40,513 bases of DNA, taken from positions 1 to 40,513 of the forward strand of contig JAFTPS010000014.1 in the NCBI GenBank assembly GCA_017463185.1, given 5' to 3'. Below, piece by piece: positions 25,434-32,636 of the stretch. How positions within the stretch are numbered: the first letter of the stretch is position 1; every line of letters starts with the position of its first letter. Source of the DNA: Alphaproteobacteria bacterium (lineage in GTDB: Bacteria > Pseudomonadota > Alphaproteobacteria > Rs-D84). Made by a program: the position numbers and the translations under genes. Under the pieces are notes generated by a model. It did no database searches. It saw only the letters and a program-made list of their open reading frames with translations, and had not been told where the DNA came from.

Positions 25434-25991
25434 TTATTTTTCCAATTTGCCCCATCCAGCTTTATACCCACCATCACGTTCAAGATAGATATTTGCCCCA
25501 TCCAATTGTGCTGCATTTGCCCCCTGGATAATATAGGTCTGATGTAATTTACGGCTTTCGCCAGTTTCCAGCATAGGCAATTTCAAATTCATTGCAGATT
25601 TAGCACAGCAATTTGCATCATTATAACATTCACCACATTGATATACGCGAACATTATATGGCACACCTGGGCGCAAATCTTTCAAATCAACCGTCATTTT
25701 TAATCCCTTGTCCGTATCGTGGAATTTTATATGTCCCATTTTAGATTCTCCGCCACGACTACTGTGGGTATACATTTTCGCATAAGCTGTTTTTGGTTGT
25801 TTTACATTTTCTTCATCTACTTGATATACGATTATCGTATCCGATTCGATTACTTCAACCGGTTGCATATTATGAGACGCCTGTTTATGGTGCATTCTTT
25901 TATGCCCTGCCCCACAGGAACAACCCGCTAATAACACAGCCGCCCCCAGGACAGATGCAAACGGAAACATTTTGTCAGTCAGTTTTTTCAT
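25434..25991 (-). CDS. Lipoprotein with a degenerate Cu/Zn superoxide dismutase-like domain
   Basis: 185 residues from the ATG at 25991, which has AAAGGAGAA upstream. A lipobox (LLAGC, lipidated Cys 24) puts it in the envelope. The MGHIKFHDTDKGLKMTVDLKDLRPG stretch (about residues 85-110) resembles the SodC beta strands that precede the copper ligands. Where SodC has His-x-His, this protein has VRVYQCGECYNDANCC, so copper binding by the usual His residues is lost and Cys pairs stand in their place. It is therefore unlikely to be an active dismutase. A His-rich stretch (HKRMHHKQASHN) after the lipid anchor could still bind metal. Confidence 0.7.
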   Translation of the reverse strand: MKKLTDKMFPFASVLGAAVLLAGCSCGAGHKRMHHKQASHNMQPVEVIESDTIIVYQVDEENVKQPKTAYAKMYTHSSRGGESKMGHIKFHDTDKGLKMTVDLKDLRPGVPYNVRVYQCGECYNDANCCAKSAMNLKLPMLETGESRKLHQTYIIQGANAAQLDGANIYLERDGGYKAGWGKLEK

Positions 25992-26157
25992 AAAGTTCTC
26001 CTTTGTTTTTTCTTTATGGTACAAAAACATTTTATAATAAAAATCCATATATTGCGTTAGGTTTGAATCCCTAAAAACAGCGGATTTTATGCGTATAGCG
26101 CAATTTTCATAGTTATGATAAATTTATTCTATACCAACACTAACACAGGGGATAAAA

Positions 26158-26514
26158 ATGTATGAACTTATGCAAAAACTTATTGCGTTCAAATACACTT
26201 GTAAAATAAACCATTGGTCAACAGATAAATATTCCGACCACCTGTTATATGACCGCTTGACCGAGGAATTAGACACCTGGGTTGACAGTATCGCCGAATG
26301 CTATTTTATGTCGGATAACAATAAAAAAGTTTTCAAATCGGATATTATGAACCCAAAATTTATAAATCGTGATTTAGTAAAATTGTGCGAAAATATTATT
26401 TCCCACCTGGAAGAATTGTCAACCGATGGCGACACGAACGAAGGAATAAAAGCCCTGTTGACCGCCATAGAAGAAGGATTCTTAAACAAACTGGCCCTGG
26501 CCAAATTGGCATAA
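26158..26514 (+). CDS. Small ferritin-like helical protein of unknown function
   Basis: 118 residues, all-helical by composition, no signal peptide. The pattern FKYTCKINHWSTDKYSDHLL-x-DRLTEELDTWVDSIAE resembles small ferritin-like/Dps-related proteins that carry His, Asp and Glu along two helices. A full four-helix bundle would need more length, so it may act as a dimer. It has its own terminator. The family assignment is tentative. Confidence 0.65.
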   Translation: MYELMQKLIAFKYTCKINHWSTDKYSDHLLYDRLTEELDTWVDSIAECYFMSDNNKKVFKSDIMNPKFINRDLVKLCENIISHLEELSTDGDTNEGIKALLTAIEEGFLNKLALAKLA

Positions 26515-26520
26515 AAAACA

Positions 26521-26545
26521 CCGCCCAACGGGCGGATTTTTTTTA
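26521..26545. terminator. Terminator between the ferritin-like and DUF2798-like genes
   Basis: CCGCCC (26521-26526) pairs with GGGCGG (26530-26535) around AAC, followed by a T8 run on the plus strand. The minus-strand gene's stop overlaps the T run. Confidence 0.85.
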
Positions 26546-26995
26546 TTTTGCAACATTTACATTTTGTTTGTGTATTGCGCGCCACAATCCCAAAACATAC
26601 AATCCGAATGGCAACGCTATAAAAACCTGTAATAGCAATGCCGCTATATAATTTCTTGGCAACGCCATTAAATACTGTGATAAATGTGGAATAACCCCCG
26701 TTTCAATAACCGGTGCCAATCCAGTTAAAATACCAGCCATAATCCCAACCCGAATAAATGGCATATATTTATAAATATTATACTTTGCCACAATGCGACG
26801 AACCAATGGCCCAACAATAAAGAAATCTAATGAAAACGCAGTCACATAAATTGGCCCCAATGCCGCCAAAAAATTTTCCCAATTCAAATGACCATAAATC
26901 CATAAATTTAATGTCATCATTCCTAATACCATTGTTGTACAATTTGGTATAGCACTAATAAAAGCTTCTTTTAAATTTTGCGGATATTTATTCAT
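26543..26995 (-). CDS. DUF2798-like membrane protein
   Basis: 150 residues with four hydrophobic segments arranged as two related halves: SAIPNCTTMVLGMMTLNLW with FLAALGPIYVTAFSLDFFI, and MPFIRVGIMAGILTGLAPV with YLMALPRNYIAALLLQVFI. The LNLW and FFIVGPLVRRIVAK blocks are like DUF2798 membrane proteins, whose function is unknown. The gene follows a strong promoter and a terminator-like hairpin in its leader, so expression may depend on read-through. Confidence 0.6.
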   Translation of the reverse strand: MNKYPQNLKEAFISAIPNCTTMVLGMMTLNLWIYGHLNWENFLAALGPIYVTAFSLDFFIVGPLVRRIVAKYNIYKYMPFIRVGIMAGILTGLAPVIETGVIPHLSQYLMALPRNYIAALLLQVFIALPFGLYVLGLWRAIHKQNVNVAK

Positions 26996-27008
26996 AATGT
27001 TCCCCCAT

Positions 27009-27050
27009 AAAAAACAGTGCCAGCAACTGGACTTATGTGTGCTGACACTG
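27009..27050 (-). terminator. Terminator-like hairpin in the DUF2798-like gene leader
   Basis: On the minus strand CAGTGTCAGCA pairs with TGCTGGCACTG (27050-27040 with 27025-27015, one mismatch) and is followed by T6. It stands 20 nt before the start codon. A CCAGCA close to the predicted transcript start (about 27083-27078) could pair with the TGCTGG arm instead. It is either an attenuator or the 3' end of a short RNA. Confidence 0.65.
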
Positions 27051-27086
27051 CTCGTTGTTTATTTGTTTTTATTTTTTTGCTGGGGC

Positions 27087-27115
27087 ATTATATGAATTTA
27101 ATTTTTTAATTTCAA
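27087..27115 (-). promoter_or_regulatory. Strong promoter ahead of the DUF2798-like gene
   Basis: Minus-strand TTGAAA (27110-27115), a 17-nt spacer and a perfect TATAAT (27087-27092). Transcription would begin near 27080 and meet the hairpin at 27050-27009 after about 30 nt. Confidence 0.75.
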
Positions 27116-27138
27116 GTTTTTAAATCTAATTTTCATAT

Positions 27139-27164
27139 AAAAATCCCCCAAATGGGGGATTTTT
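27139..27164 (-). terminator. Terminator of the outer-membrane barrel gene
   Basis: AAAAATCCCCC (27139-27149) pairs with GGGGGATTTTT (27154-27164) around AAAT. It is identical to the hairpin at 7312-7337. Confidence 0.85.
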
Positions 27165-27167
27165 ATA

Positions 27168-27782
27168 TCAGAACATAAATCTGATGCCAACATCACCGCT
27201 GAAATTATGCAAGCCAGACGCAACATCAATATAGTTATAACGCGCAGCCAAATCAACCGCGAAACGTTCCATATCAAATGTTACACCCATTGTCGCCATC
27301 GCAGAAACGCGTGTATTATCGTGTGTTTTATGACCAACACCTGGTACATCGCGTTTGATTTCTGCAAACGCCATACCAACACCTGCACCAATAAATGGAC
27401 GTACAATCTTATACGAACCAAATTCCATATAAGAATTCCACATCACGGTCTGCAATTTAGTATCTACTTTTATATCATTTGCTGTACCAAAATCGGCACT
27501 ATCTTTGGCCTTGCTAAAAATAGACCATTCAACTTCACTACGGACCTTTTTGCACAGTTCCAAACCAATCGCGGCACGTCCCTGAAATACTTCATCGGTC
27601 AGGGATTCTTTATGACCGTTGTATTTATAATTCAAATTATCAAACCCGGCCCCCACACGCAGACCAACATAAGGGTTCATTCCCCACAGCTGCCAGCTGC
27701 TGCCCTGATTTGGGTTACCCATACCTGCAAACGCAGGACACGCAATCAGCACCGCCAGTGTTGATATTGCTAACTTTTTCAT
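27168..27782 (-). CDS. Outer-membrane beta-barrel protein
   Basis: 204 residues with signal peptide MKKLAISTLAVLIACPAFA. The mature part has about eight alternating strands (YVGLRVGAGFDNLNY, GRAAIGLEL, VRPFIGAGVGMAFAEI, MATMGVTFDMERFAVDLAARYNYI) and ends GIRFMF with a terminal Phe, as barrels recognised by BamA do. It belongs to the broad OmpA/OmpW-like small barrel group; the exact role is unknown. A GGAG ribosome site is present. An inverted repeat lies in its promoter region. Confidence 0.85.
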   Translation of the reverse strand: MKKLAISTLAVLIACPAFAGMGNPNQGSSWQLWGMNPYVGLRVGAGFDNLNYKYNGHKESLTDEVFQGRAAIGLELCKKVRSEVEWSIFSKAKDSADFGTANDIKVDTKLQTVMWNSYMEFGSYKIVRPFIGAGVGMAFAEIKRDVPGVGHKTHDNTRVSAMATMGVTFDMERFAVDLAARYNYIDVASGLHNFSGDVGIRFMF

Positions 27783-27837
27783 TTTTTCTCCTTTTTAGTT
27801 TTTTTGTTTTAATCAAAGTTTCGTGTCAACAATATAA

Positions 27838-27856
27838 TTGTACCAAGCGTGTACAA
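27838..27856. promoter_or_regulatory. Operator-like inverted repeat TTGTAC-N7-GTACAA
   Basis: TTGTAC (27838-27843) and GTACAA (27851-27856) are separated by 7 nt. The repeat lies 56 nt upstream of the outer-membrane barrel gene start, and one arm can act as the -35 of a minus-strand promoter (TTGTAC, 16 nt, TATTGT). A dimeric regulator could bind here; none is identified. Confidence 0.45.
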
Positions 27857-27929
27857 ATATTTACATAGGTATGAATGCCCAATAAAATAAACACTAGTTT
27901 TTACCAAGATATCTGCTAAACTACCCATG

Positions 27930-28130
27930 AATCACAATGATGGTTCGGGGTGTCGTAACCCTATAAGATGGCGTCTGAACAAGACGATAAATCTCCTGCA
28001 CTTTTTCCAGTGGCAGGAGGGTCCGTGTCATATATTGAAAGCACGGCACTATTTCCATTTTAATAGTTACGAACCTCCTGCCACCAAAGTTTGGTGGCGT
28101 TTTTGTTCCAAAAACCAAAGGAGGCGACTA
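27930..28130 (+). ncRNA. Structured 5' leader RNA (copy B)
   Basis: Elements in order: hairpin GGGT/ACCC (27948-27961); CGTCT/AGACG (27972-27986); CTCCTG (27993-27998) with CAGGAG (28014-28019); CCGTG/CACGG (28023-28046); CTATT/AATAG (28049-28066); AACCTCCTGCCAC (28072-28084); and terminator GCCACC/GGTGGC followed by GTTTTTG (28080-28105). GTGGCAGGAGG (28010-28020) is perfectly complementary over 11 nt to CCTCCTGCCAC (28074-28084), which overlaps the terminator stem. The ribosome site AAAGGAGG follows. The order matches leader copy A. A weak extended -10 (TGC-TAAACT, 27914-27922) is the best promoter seen. Confidence 0.65.
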
Positions 28131-28775
28131 ATGCGAACAAAACACATTTTTTTACTTGTACCAATATTGCTGTCATCAAACGCATACACACGTGATTTAA
28201 CAACATGTACCGCATCCGACGGCACAACCGGATACCTGGTTGAAACCCCACGTGTAATGGAAGAGAATGCCGAAACCGTATGCTGGTCATGCCAAGAAAT
28301 TGCAGATTATGGTGGTGTTGAATGTTCCAGATTCTTTAACGTAAGTATATGGACCGGGGCGGGCACCGTATATTGCGATGGCACATATCAATACACCAGC
28401 ACACCAGAAAAAAATTGTTATATCAGCATTCCCGCAGGTTATGATTTGGATACCGACTATGTCTTTGATGAAGACAGATATAATGAATCAATCTATGAAT
28501 GCTCTGCAGGTTCATATTGCCCCGGCGCACCCTATGGGTATATAAATTACACAGACTTAATGTCAGAATATATGGGTTCCACAGGTGCTTTTGGACAATC
28601 ATGCCCATATGCACCAAACACTTATACAACCAGTGCATTAAAAAATCTGGTTCAAATGACATCAGAACCCGGCGCAGGTTACATATACGATTGTTTTGTT
28701 CCCGCAGGCACATATTATGACTCCACCGGTTCTTTTGAAATTACCTCTAACAGCTGTTATTACACAGATGACTAA
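28131..28775 (+). CDS. Secreted Cys-rich protein, leader-controlled (copy B)
   Basis: 214 residues from the ATG at 28131, behind the strong ribosome site AAAGGAGG. The frame is open further upstream but only through the leader RNA. Signal peptide MRTKHIFLLVPILLSSNAYT. The mature protein has 11 Cys, with a CWSC pair and a CSAGSYCPGAPYG turn. The C-terminal block DCFVPAGTYYDSTGSFEI ... SCYY aligns with the end of the protein at 9327-10010. No enzyme motif; disulfide-stabilised export is inferred. It has its own terminator. Confidence 0.82.
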   Translation: MRTKHIFLLVPILLSSNAYTRDLTTCTASDGTTGYLVETPRVMEENAETVCWSCQEIADYGGVECSRFFNVSIWTGAGTVYCDGTYQYTSTPEKNCYISIPAGYDLDTDYVFDEDRYNESIYECSAGSYCPGAPYGYINYTDLMSEYMGSTGAFGQSCPYAPNTYTTSALKNLVQMTSEPGAGYIYDCFVPAGTYYDSTGSFEITSNSCYYTDD

Positions 28776-28780
28776 ACAAA

Positions 28781-28808
28781 AAACGACCACATTTGTGGTC
28801 GTTTATTT
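28781..28808 (+). terminator. Terminator of Cys-rich copy B
   Basis: AAACGACCACA (28781-28791) pairs with TGTGGTCGTTT (28794-28804) around two T residues, followed by a T-rich stretch. Confidence 0.85.
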
Positions 28809-28809
28809 C

Positions 28810-28885
28810 TGGTGGACGCGCAGGGACTCGAACCCTGGACCCACTGATTAAGAGTCAGTTGCTCTACCAACTGAGCTACGCATCC
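28810..28885 (-). tRNA. tRNA-Lys (CTT)
   Basis: 76 nt with encoded CCA. Acceptor GGATGCG (28885-28879) pairs with CGCGTCC (28820-28814) with one G-U pair. The D arm AGCTCAGTTGGTAGAGC, the anticodon stem ACTGA/TCAGT enclosing CTCTTAA (anticodon CTT), and the T loop GGTTCGAGTCC are intact. It lies downstream of the lactate oxidase-like gene on the same strand. Confidence 0.96.
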
Positions 28886-28915
28886 GGAACTGCTTTCACT
28901 TACAGACGGGAACTA

Positions 28916-30136
28916 TTATAGACTTTTTTCTGATAAATGCAAGTTTTTATCACAATTATCACGTATACGCAACTCTGTCCGTTTTATATCATTTACCGTC
29001 TGCGCCCCGGCCAGCCACATAACCCGACGCAAATCTTCTTTCAGATAATCAAACAAAGATTCTACACCTTTCCACCCACCCAGGGCCAAAGCATAAATTA
29101 CCGGACGTCCAACCGCAACCACATCCGCACCACTGGCAATTGCTTTAAATATATGAGTTCCACGACGAATACCGCTGTCAAAAATAACTGGCACACGTTT
29201 ATTTACTCGTTTAGCAACATCGCCTAAGACCTCAAACGCACCAGGTGCACCATCCAATTGTCGCCCACCGTGATTAGAAACCCAAATTGCATCAGCACCT
29301 GCTTCAATAGCAACATCCGCATCATCTGGATGCTGAATACCCTTTACAATAACGGGTAAATTCGTCATTGATTTCACATAGCGTACGGCCTCAGCTGCAA
29401 AACGATTTTGCGCAGCAGCAAAAATTGCACTTATGCCCTGTCCCTTGGTATTTCCACTTTTGGGTGCAACATTTGGCAACGCCAATGGAAACTTAAAATC
29501 ATTACGCAAATCACGAATCCGATTACCCCCAACCGGCGCATCCACTGTCAAAATTATCGCACGATACCCCAGACTTTCCGCCAACGCGACAATATGCCGA
29601 TTAAATTTATCATCCTTGCTTAGATACAGTTGAAACCATTGTGGCGCACCATTACCCGCGGCGGCAATTTCTGCTAATGAAACACTGGCATAATTACTGA
29701 CCGACATAATAGTGCCACTGGCGGCTGCGCCACGGGCTGTACCCGCTTCTGCCGATGTATGAGCCAACCCGTGTGCTGCTGCCGGCGCAATAATCACAGG
29801 CAAAGAAATCTGTTCACCTAAAATTACGGTTCGCAAATCAGGCTCGTCCACACCACGCAATACACGCGGATATATATCAACCATATCAAAAGATGTAATA
29901 TTACGATGCATAGTGCGTTCTGTTTCAGCACCACCCGCAATATAGTCATAGCCCCCTTGTGGTATAACGGCACGTGCCTGTTTCTGTAAATCATCTATAT
30001 CAATTATTGTAATACTTTGTACATTGTACGGTGCTTGATACTTATCCAAACCACCGGGTCTATTAAAACGCATAACTAACCAAACCACCAATAAAGCAAC
30101 CAAAATTGCAGAAATAATAATAACGCTATTTTTCAT
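28916..30136 (-). CDS. Membrane-anchored FMN-dependent alpha-hydroxy-acid (lactate) oxidase-like enzyme
   Basis: 406 residues. An N-terminal membrane anchor (about residues 4-22) precedes a complete FMN-dependent TIM-barrel. Catalytic residues are in place: Lys 265 (VIVKGIQHP), His 289 and Arg 292 (WVSNHGGRQLDG), and the flavin-site block FDSGIRRGTHIFKAIASGADVVAVGR. The AAAHGLAHTSAEAGTARGAA and PQWFQLYLSKDDKFNRHI stretches resemble lactate oxidases of the Aerococcus type more than classical LldD. It would oxidise L-lactate or a related hydroxy acid; whether electrons go to oxygen or quinone is not clear. A GGAGAA ribosome site is present. Confidence 0.85.
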   Translation of the reverse strand: MKNSVIIISAILVALLVVWLVMRFNRPGGLDKYQAPYNVQSITIIDIDDLQKQARAVIPQGGYDYIAGGAETERTMHRNITSFDMVDIYPRVLRGVDEPDLRTVILGEQISLPVIIAPAAAHGLAHTSAEAGTARGAAASGTIMSVSNYASVSLAEIAAAGNGAPQWFQLYLSKDDKFNRHIVALAESLGYRAIILTVDAPVGGNRIRDLRNDFKFPLALPNVAPKSGNTKGQGISAIFAAAQNRFAAEAVRYVKSMTNLPVIVKGIQHPDDADVAIEAGADAIWVSNHGGRQLDGAPGAFEVLGDVAKRVNKRVPVIFDSGIRRGTHIFKAIASGADVVAVGRPVIYALALGGWKGVESLFDYLKEDLRRVMWLAGAQTVNDIKRTELRIRDNCDKNLHLSEKSL

Positions 30137-30206
30137 ATCAGATTCTCCTTTTTACGCAAATCTTAGCACACCGCATAAAAAAATCAGATATGACACTATT
30201 CCAAAA

Positions 30207-31616
30207 TTATTTTTTCAAATAAGACGATGGATTATACGCCTTGGTTCCCTTACGAATTTCAAAGTGCAATTGTGATTTATCAACCTTGCCTGTTTGACCG
30301 ACAGTACCAATTTTTTGACCAACGGAAACCTTAGTTCCACGTCGTACACTCATAGAATCCAAGTGTGCATAAACTGTCATCCAACCATCCGAATGCTGAA
30401 TAATAATCAGATTTCCCATACCTTTAACCTCGTTCCCAGCATAGGCAACGACACCATTTTCCGCAGCTTTAACCGCTGTACCACGTGATGCTGCAATATT
30501 TACCCCATCATTAAACAGCCCATTAGACTTAGCCCCATAATTGGATAAAATCGTACCACGCACAGGCCATGAAAATTTAGACGACGACCGCCCGCTAATT
30601 TTTGGCAATTTCTTGGTTGGGTCCGACGATATTTTTTTATTTTGGGTTACAACAGGTGTGGAGTTTATAGATTTTTTACCTGTATTTTTTTCAACTTTTG
30701 TCGTCTGAGTGGATTTCTGATTTGATTTCTGGACGGATTGTGTTTTTGTTGTGTCATACCCAACCTGGGCCGATGCACTTTTTTGAACGGATTGCGCCAT
30801 CACAACCTGGCTCATCCCCAAATCGGGAACCTTTATTTTCTGGCCCACGATTAAATTAAACGGCGCAGATAATTTATTCATCACCGCCAAATCATTTACT
30901 GGCACCGAATATTTTCGCGACAAAGAATATAATGTATCCCCGGGCGCAACCGTAATATCCCGTAAAGCCACACGCGTAGCTGTCTGTACACCCGATTTCG
31001 GTTTATTTATAACTAAATTGTCATCAACAACAGGTACGGAATCTGTTTTATCAGAAATTTTCAACTTCTGCCCAACCGACAAAGAATACGGTGCCGATAA
31101 ATTATTCAAATGTGCCAAATCTTCAACCGTCGTATTATGTCGCTTTGCAAGCGCATAAAGTGTATCACCACGAGCAACAACACCTTGTCTCAAAACAGGA
31201 TTCTGACCCGTACCACCATACATAGGCACCAATAAATAATCTGTGGATTGCGCGCCCAAGGATTCTGGTTGTGATTCTGACGACGCATCTGACTGCGTGA
31301 CAATAATATCCGCCCCCGTATCAACGGTCGCATCATCCGTTTGCGGTGGTACGATATAGTCATCAACACTGGCATACATTACATAATCATCGCTTGCATT
31401 AAAACTGCCATACAATTCTGGCGACGCATAAATACCATAGTCCGTCACAGCTGAATTATAAATTTCTGGATTTGTATTTGGATCGGCCAGCAACGCGGGA
31501 TATCGCGCCGAAATAAATTCTCCCACCGAATCCGGCAATGACATAATTTTTGGCTGTAAATCACAGGCCGCAACAGCGACCGCAACACAGACAAAAATCC
31601 AACTGAATTTTTTCAC
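30207..31616 (-). CDS. NlpD-like LysM lipoprotein with a degenerate M23 domain
   Basis: 469 residues, GTG start. Lipoprotein signal ending VAVAAC (Cys 18). Two LysM modules at about 145-188 (VVARGDTLYALAKRHNT) and 222-264 (VAPGDTLYSLSRKYSV) bind peptidoglycan. A Ser/Lys/Gln-rich linker follows, then an M23/LytM domain at about 348-469. The zinc ligands are mostly lost: the HxxxD motif reads N369-D-G-V-N373 and the HxH motif reads Q449-L-H451. As in E. coli NlpD, the domain is therefore likely an activator of cell-wall amidases at division, not a peptidase. It is encoded downstream of ftsL/ftsI and tatC, fitting a role in septal wall splitting. Confidence 0.88.
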   Translation of the reverse strand: MKKFSWIFVCVAVAVAACDLQPKIMSLPDSVGEFISARYPALLADPNTNPEIYNSAVTDYGIYASPELYGSFNASDDYVMYASVDDYIVPPQTDDATVDTGADIIVTQSDASSESQPESLGAQSTDYLLVPMYGGTGQNPVLRQGVVARGDTLYALAKRHNTTVEDLAHLNNLSAPYSLSVGQKLKISDKTDSVPVVDDNLVINKPKSGVQTATRVALRDITVAPGDTLYSLSRKYSVPVNDLAVMNKLSAPFNLIVGQKIKVPDLGMSQVVMAQSVQKSASAQVGYDTTKTQSVQKSNQKSTQTTKVEKNTGKKSINSTPVVTQNKKISSDPTKKLPKISGRSSSKFSWPVRGTILSNYGAKSNGLFNDGVNIAASRGTAVKAAENGVVAYAGNEVKGMGNLIIIQHSDGWMTVYAHLDSMSVRRGTKVSVGQKIGTVGQTGKVDKSQLHFEIRKGTKAYNPSSYLKK

Positions 31617-31636
31617 ACATCAATTATATCATAAAA

Positions 31637-32344
31637 TCAATCACGCCGCATAAATAAAATACCAATTTCAAACAACGCCCACATCGGCAATGCTAATAAA
31701 ACCTGAGATACGACATCTGGCGGTGTCAGTATCGCCGCCACAATCACAATTCCCACAATCGCATAGCGACGCATTTTAACAACCTGCGACCGCGGCAACA
31801 GGCCAATACGATTTAACAAAACCAAAATCAACGGCAATTGAAACGCGATACCAAAAACCTTTAACAAACCAATTGCAAAGGTCAAATAATCACGCACCGC
31901 CGGCATCAGGACACTGGGCACAGGTGCGGTTTCATTTAATTCCACAAAAAACTGAAACACAATCGGAAATAAAATATAAAAAGCAAATGCAGCCCCCAAC
32001 AAAAACAAAATCGGTGACATAACCAAAACTGGTAAAATAATCCCGCGCTCGTTCTTTTTCAGACCTGGCACAACAAAGGCCCATATCTGCCACAGGGCAA
32101 ATGGCAACACAATCAATGTTGCAAATAATGTCGCCATTGAAAATTGAATCAACATCCCATCGGCCAACCCTGTGTACAACAAACTGCCACTTTCCCAGAC
32201 ATTTAACAAAGGCATGGTTAAAAATTCCTGTAAATATGGTGACACAATCCAACCGCCCACAAATGCAACCGCAAATACCAACACGGTCCACAAAATGCGC
32301 CGACGCAATTCAGAAAAATGTTGTATCATTGTCATCTTTTTCAT
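31637..32344 (-). CDS. tatC: Sec-independent protein translocase TatC
   Basis: Inner-membrane receptor for twin-arginine signal peptides. The 235 residues have six membrane segments and the N-terminal MIQHFSELRRRILW, the FALWQIWAFVVPGLKKNE block with the conserved Glu, and LTPPDVVSQVLLALPM near the end. Its start overlaps the tatB stop by 4 nt. Internal Met residues at 4 and 6 are possible alternative starts. Confidence 0.96.
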   Translation of the reverse strand: MKKMTMIQHFSELRRRILWTVLVFAVAFVGGWIVSPYLQEFLTMPLLNVWESGSLLYTGLADGMLIQFSMATLFATLIVLPFALWQIWAFVVPGLKKNERGIILPVLVMSPILFLLGAAFAFYILFPIVFQFFVELNETAPVPSVLMPAVRDYLTFAIGLLKVFGIAFQLPLILVLLNRIGLLPRSQVVKMRRYAIVGIVIVAAILTPPDVVSQVLLALPMWALFEIGILFMRRD

Positions 32345-32634
32345 TTTTTGATGACCTTTTTCTTTTTTACTGTTTTTTTCCGCTTTGGCAATACATCCGA
32401 AAAACCATCCAATACATCATCGGTTGTTGTTTTAATCAAATCATCAATAGGTTGTTCCAAATCAATCTGTTGTTTTATATTTTCAGACGCATCCGTAATA
32501 CGCCACATAACGCGTCGCACAAAATTTACCACCCGTGCCAGGAATCGCGCTACATTGGGCCAATGGCGCGCCGGGATAACCAGAACACCTACCAATAAAA
32601 TCACCAAAAACTCAGCCCAACTAATACCAAACAT
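32341..32634 (-). CDS. tatB: Sec-independent protein translocase TatB
   Basis: 97 residues. N-terminal membrane helix (MFGISWAEFLVILLVGVLVI), then an amphipathic helix (ARHWPNVARFLARVVNFVRR), an acidic middle and a Lys-rich C-terminus, as in TatB. The GIS-W-E opening is typical of TatB rather than TatA. It lies 2 nt after lolA and overlaps tatC. No tatA is in the window. Confidence 0.9.
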   Translation of the reverse strand: MFGISWAEFLVILLVGVLVIPARHWPNVARFLARVVNFVRRVMWRITDASENIKQQIDLEQPIDDLIKTTTDDVLDGFSDVLPKRKKTVKKKKVIKK

Positions 32635-32636
32635 TT

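Noticed and set aside
27938..27964. Short leader peptide frames starting ATGATGG in both leader RNAs
   Set aside because: The frames differ in length and sequence between the copies and lack a ribosome site, so peptide-controlled attenuation is not supported.
27927..28130. N-terminal extension of Cys-rich copy B
   Set aside because: It covers the structured leader. The ATG at 28131 has a full AAAGGAGG ribosome site and a signal peptide.
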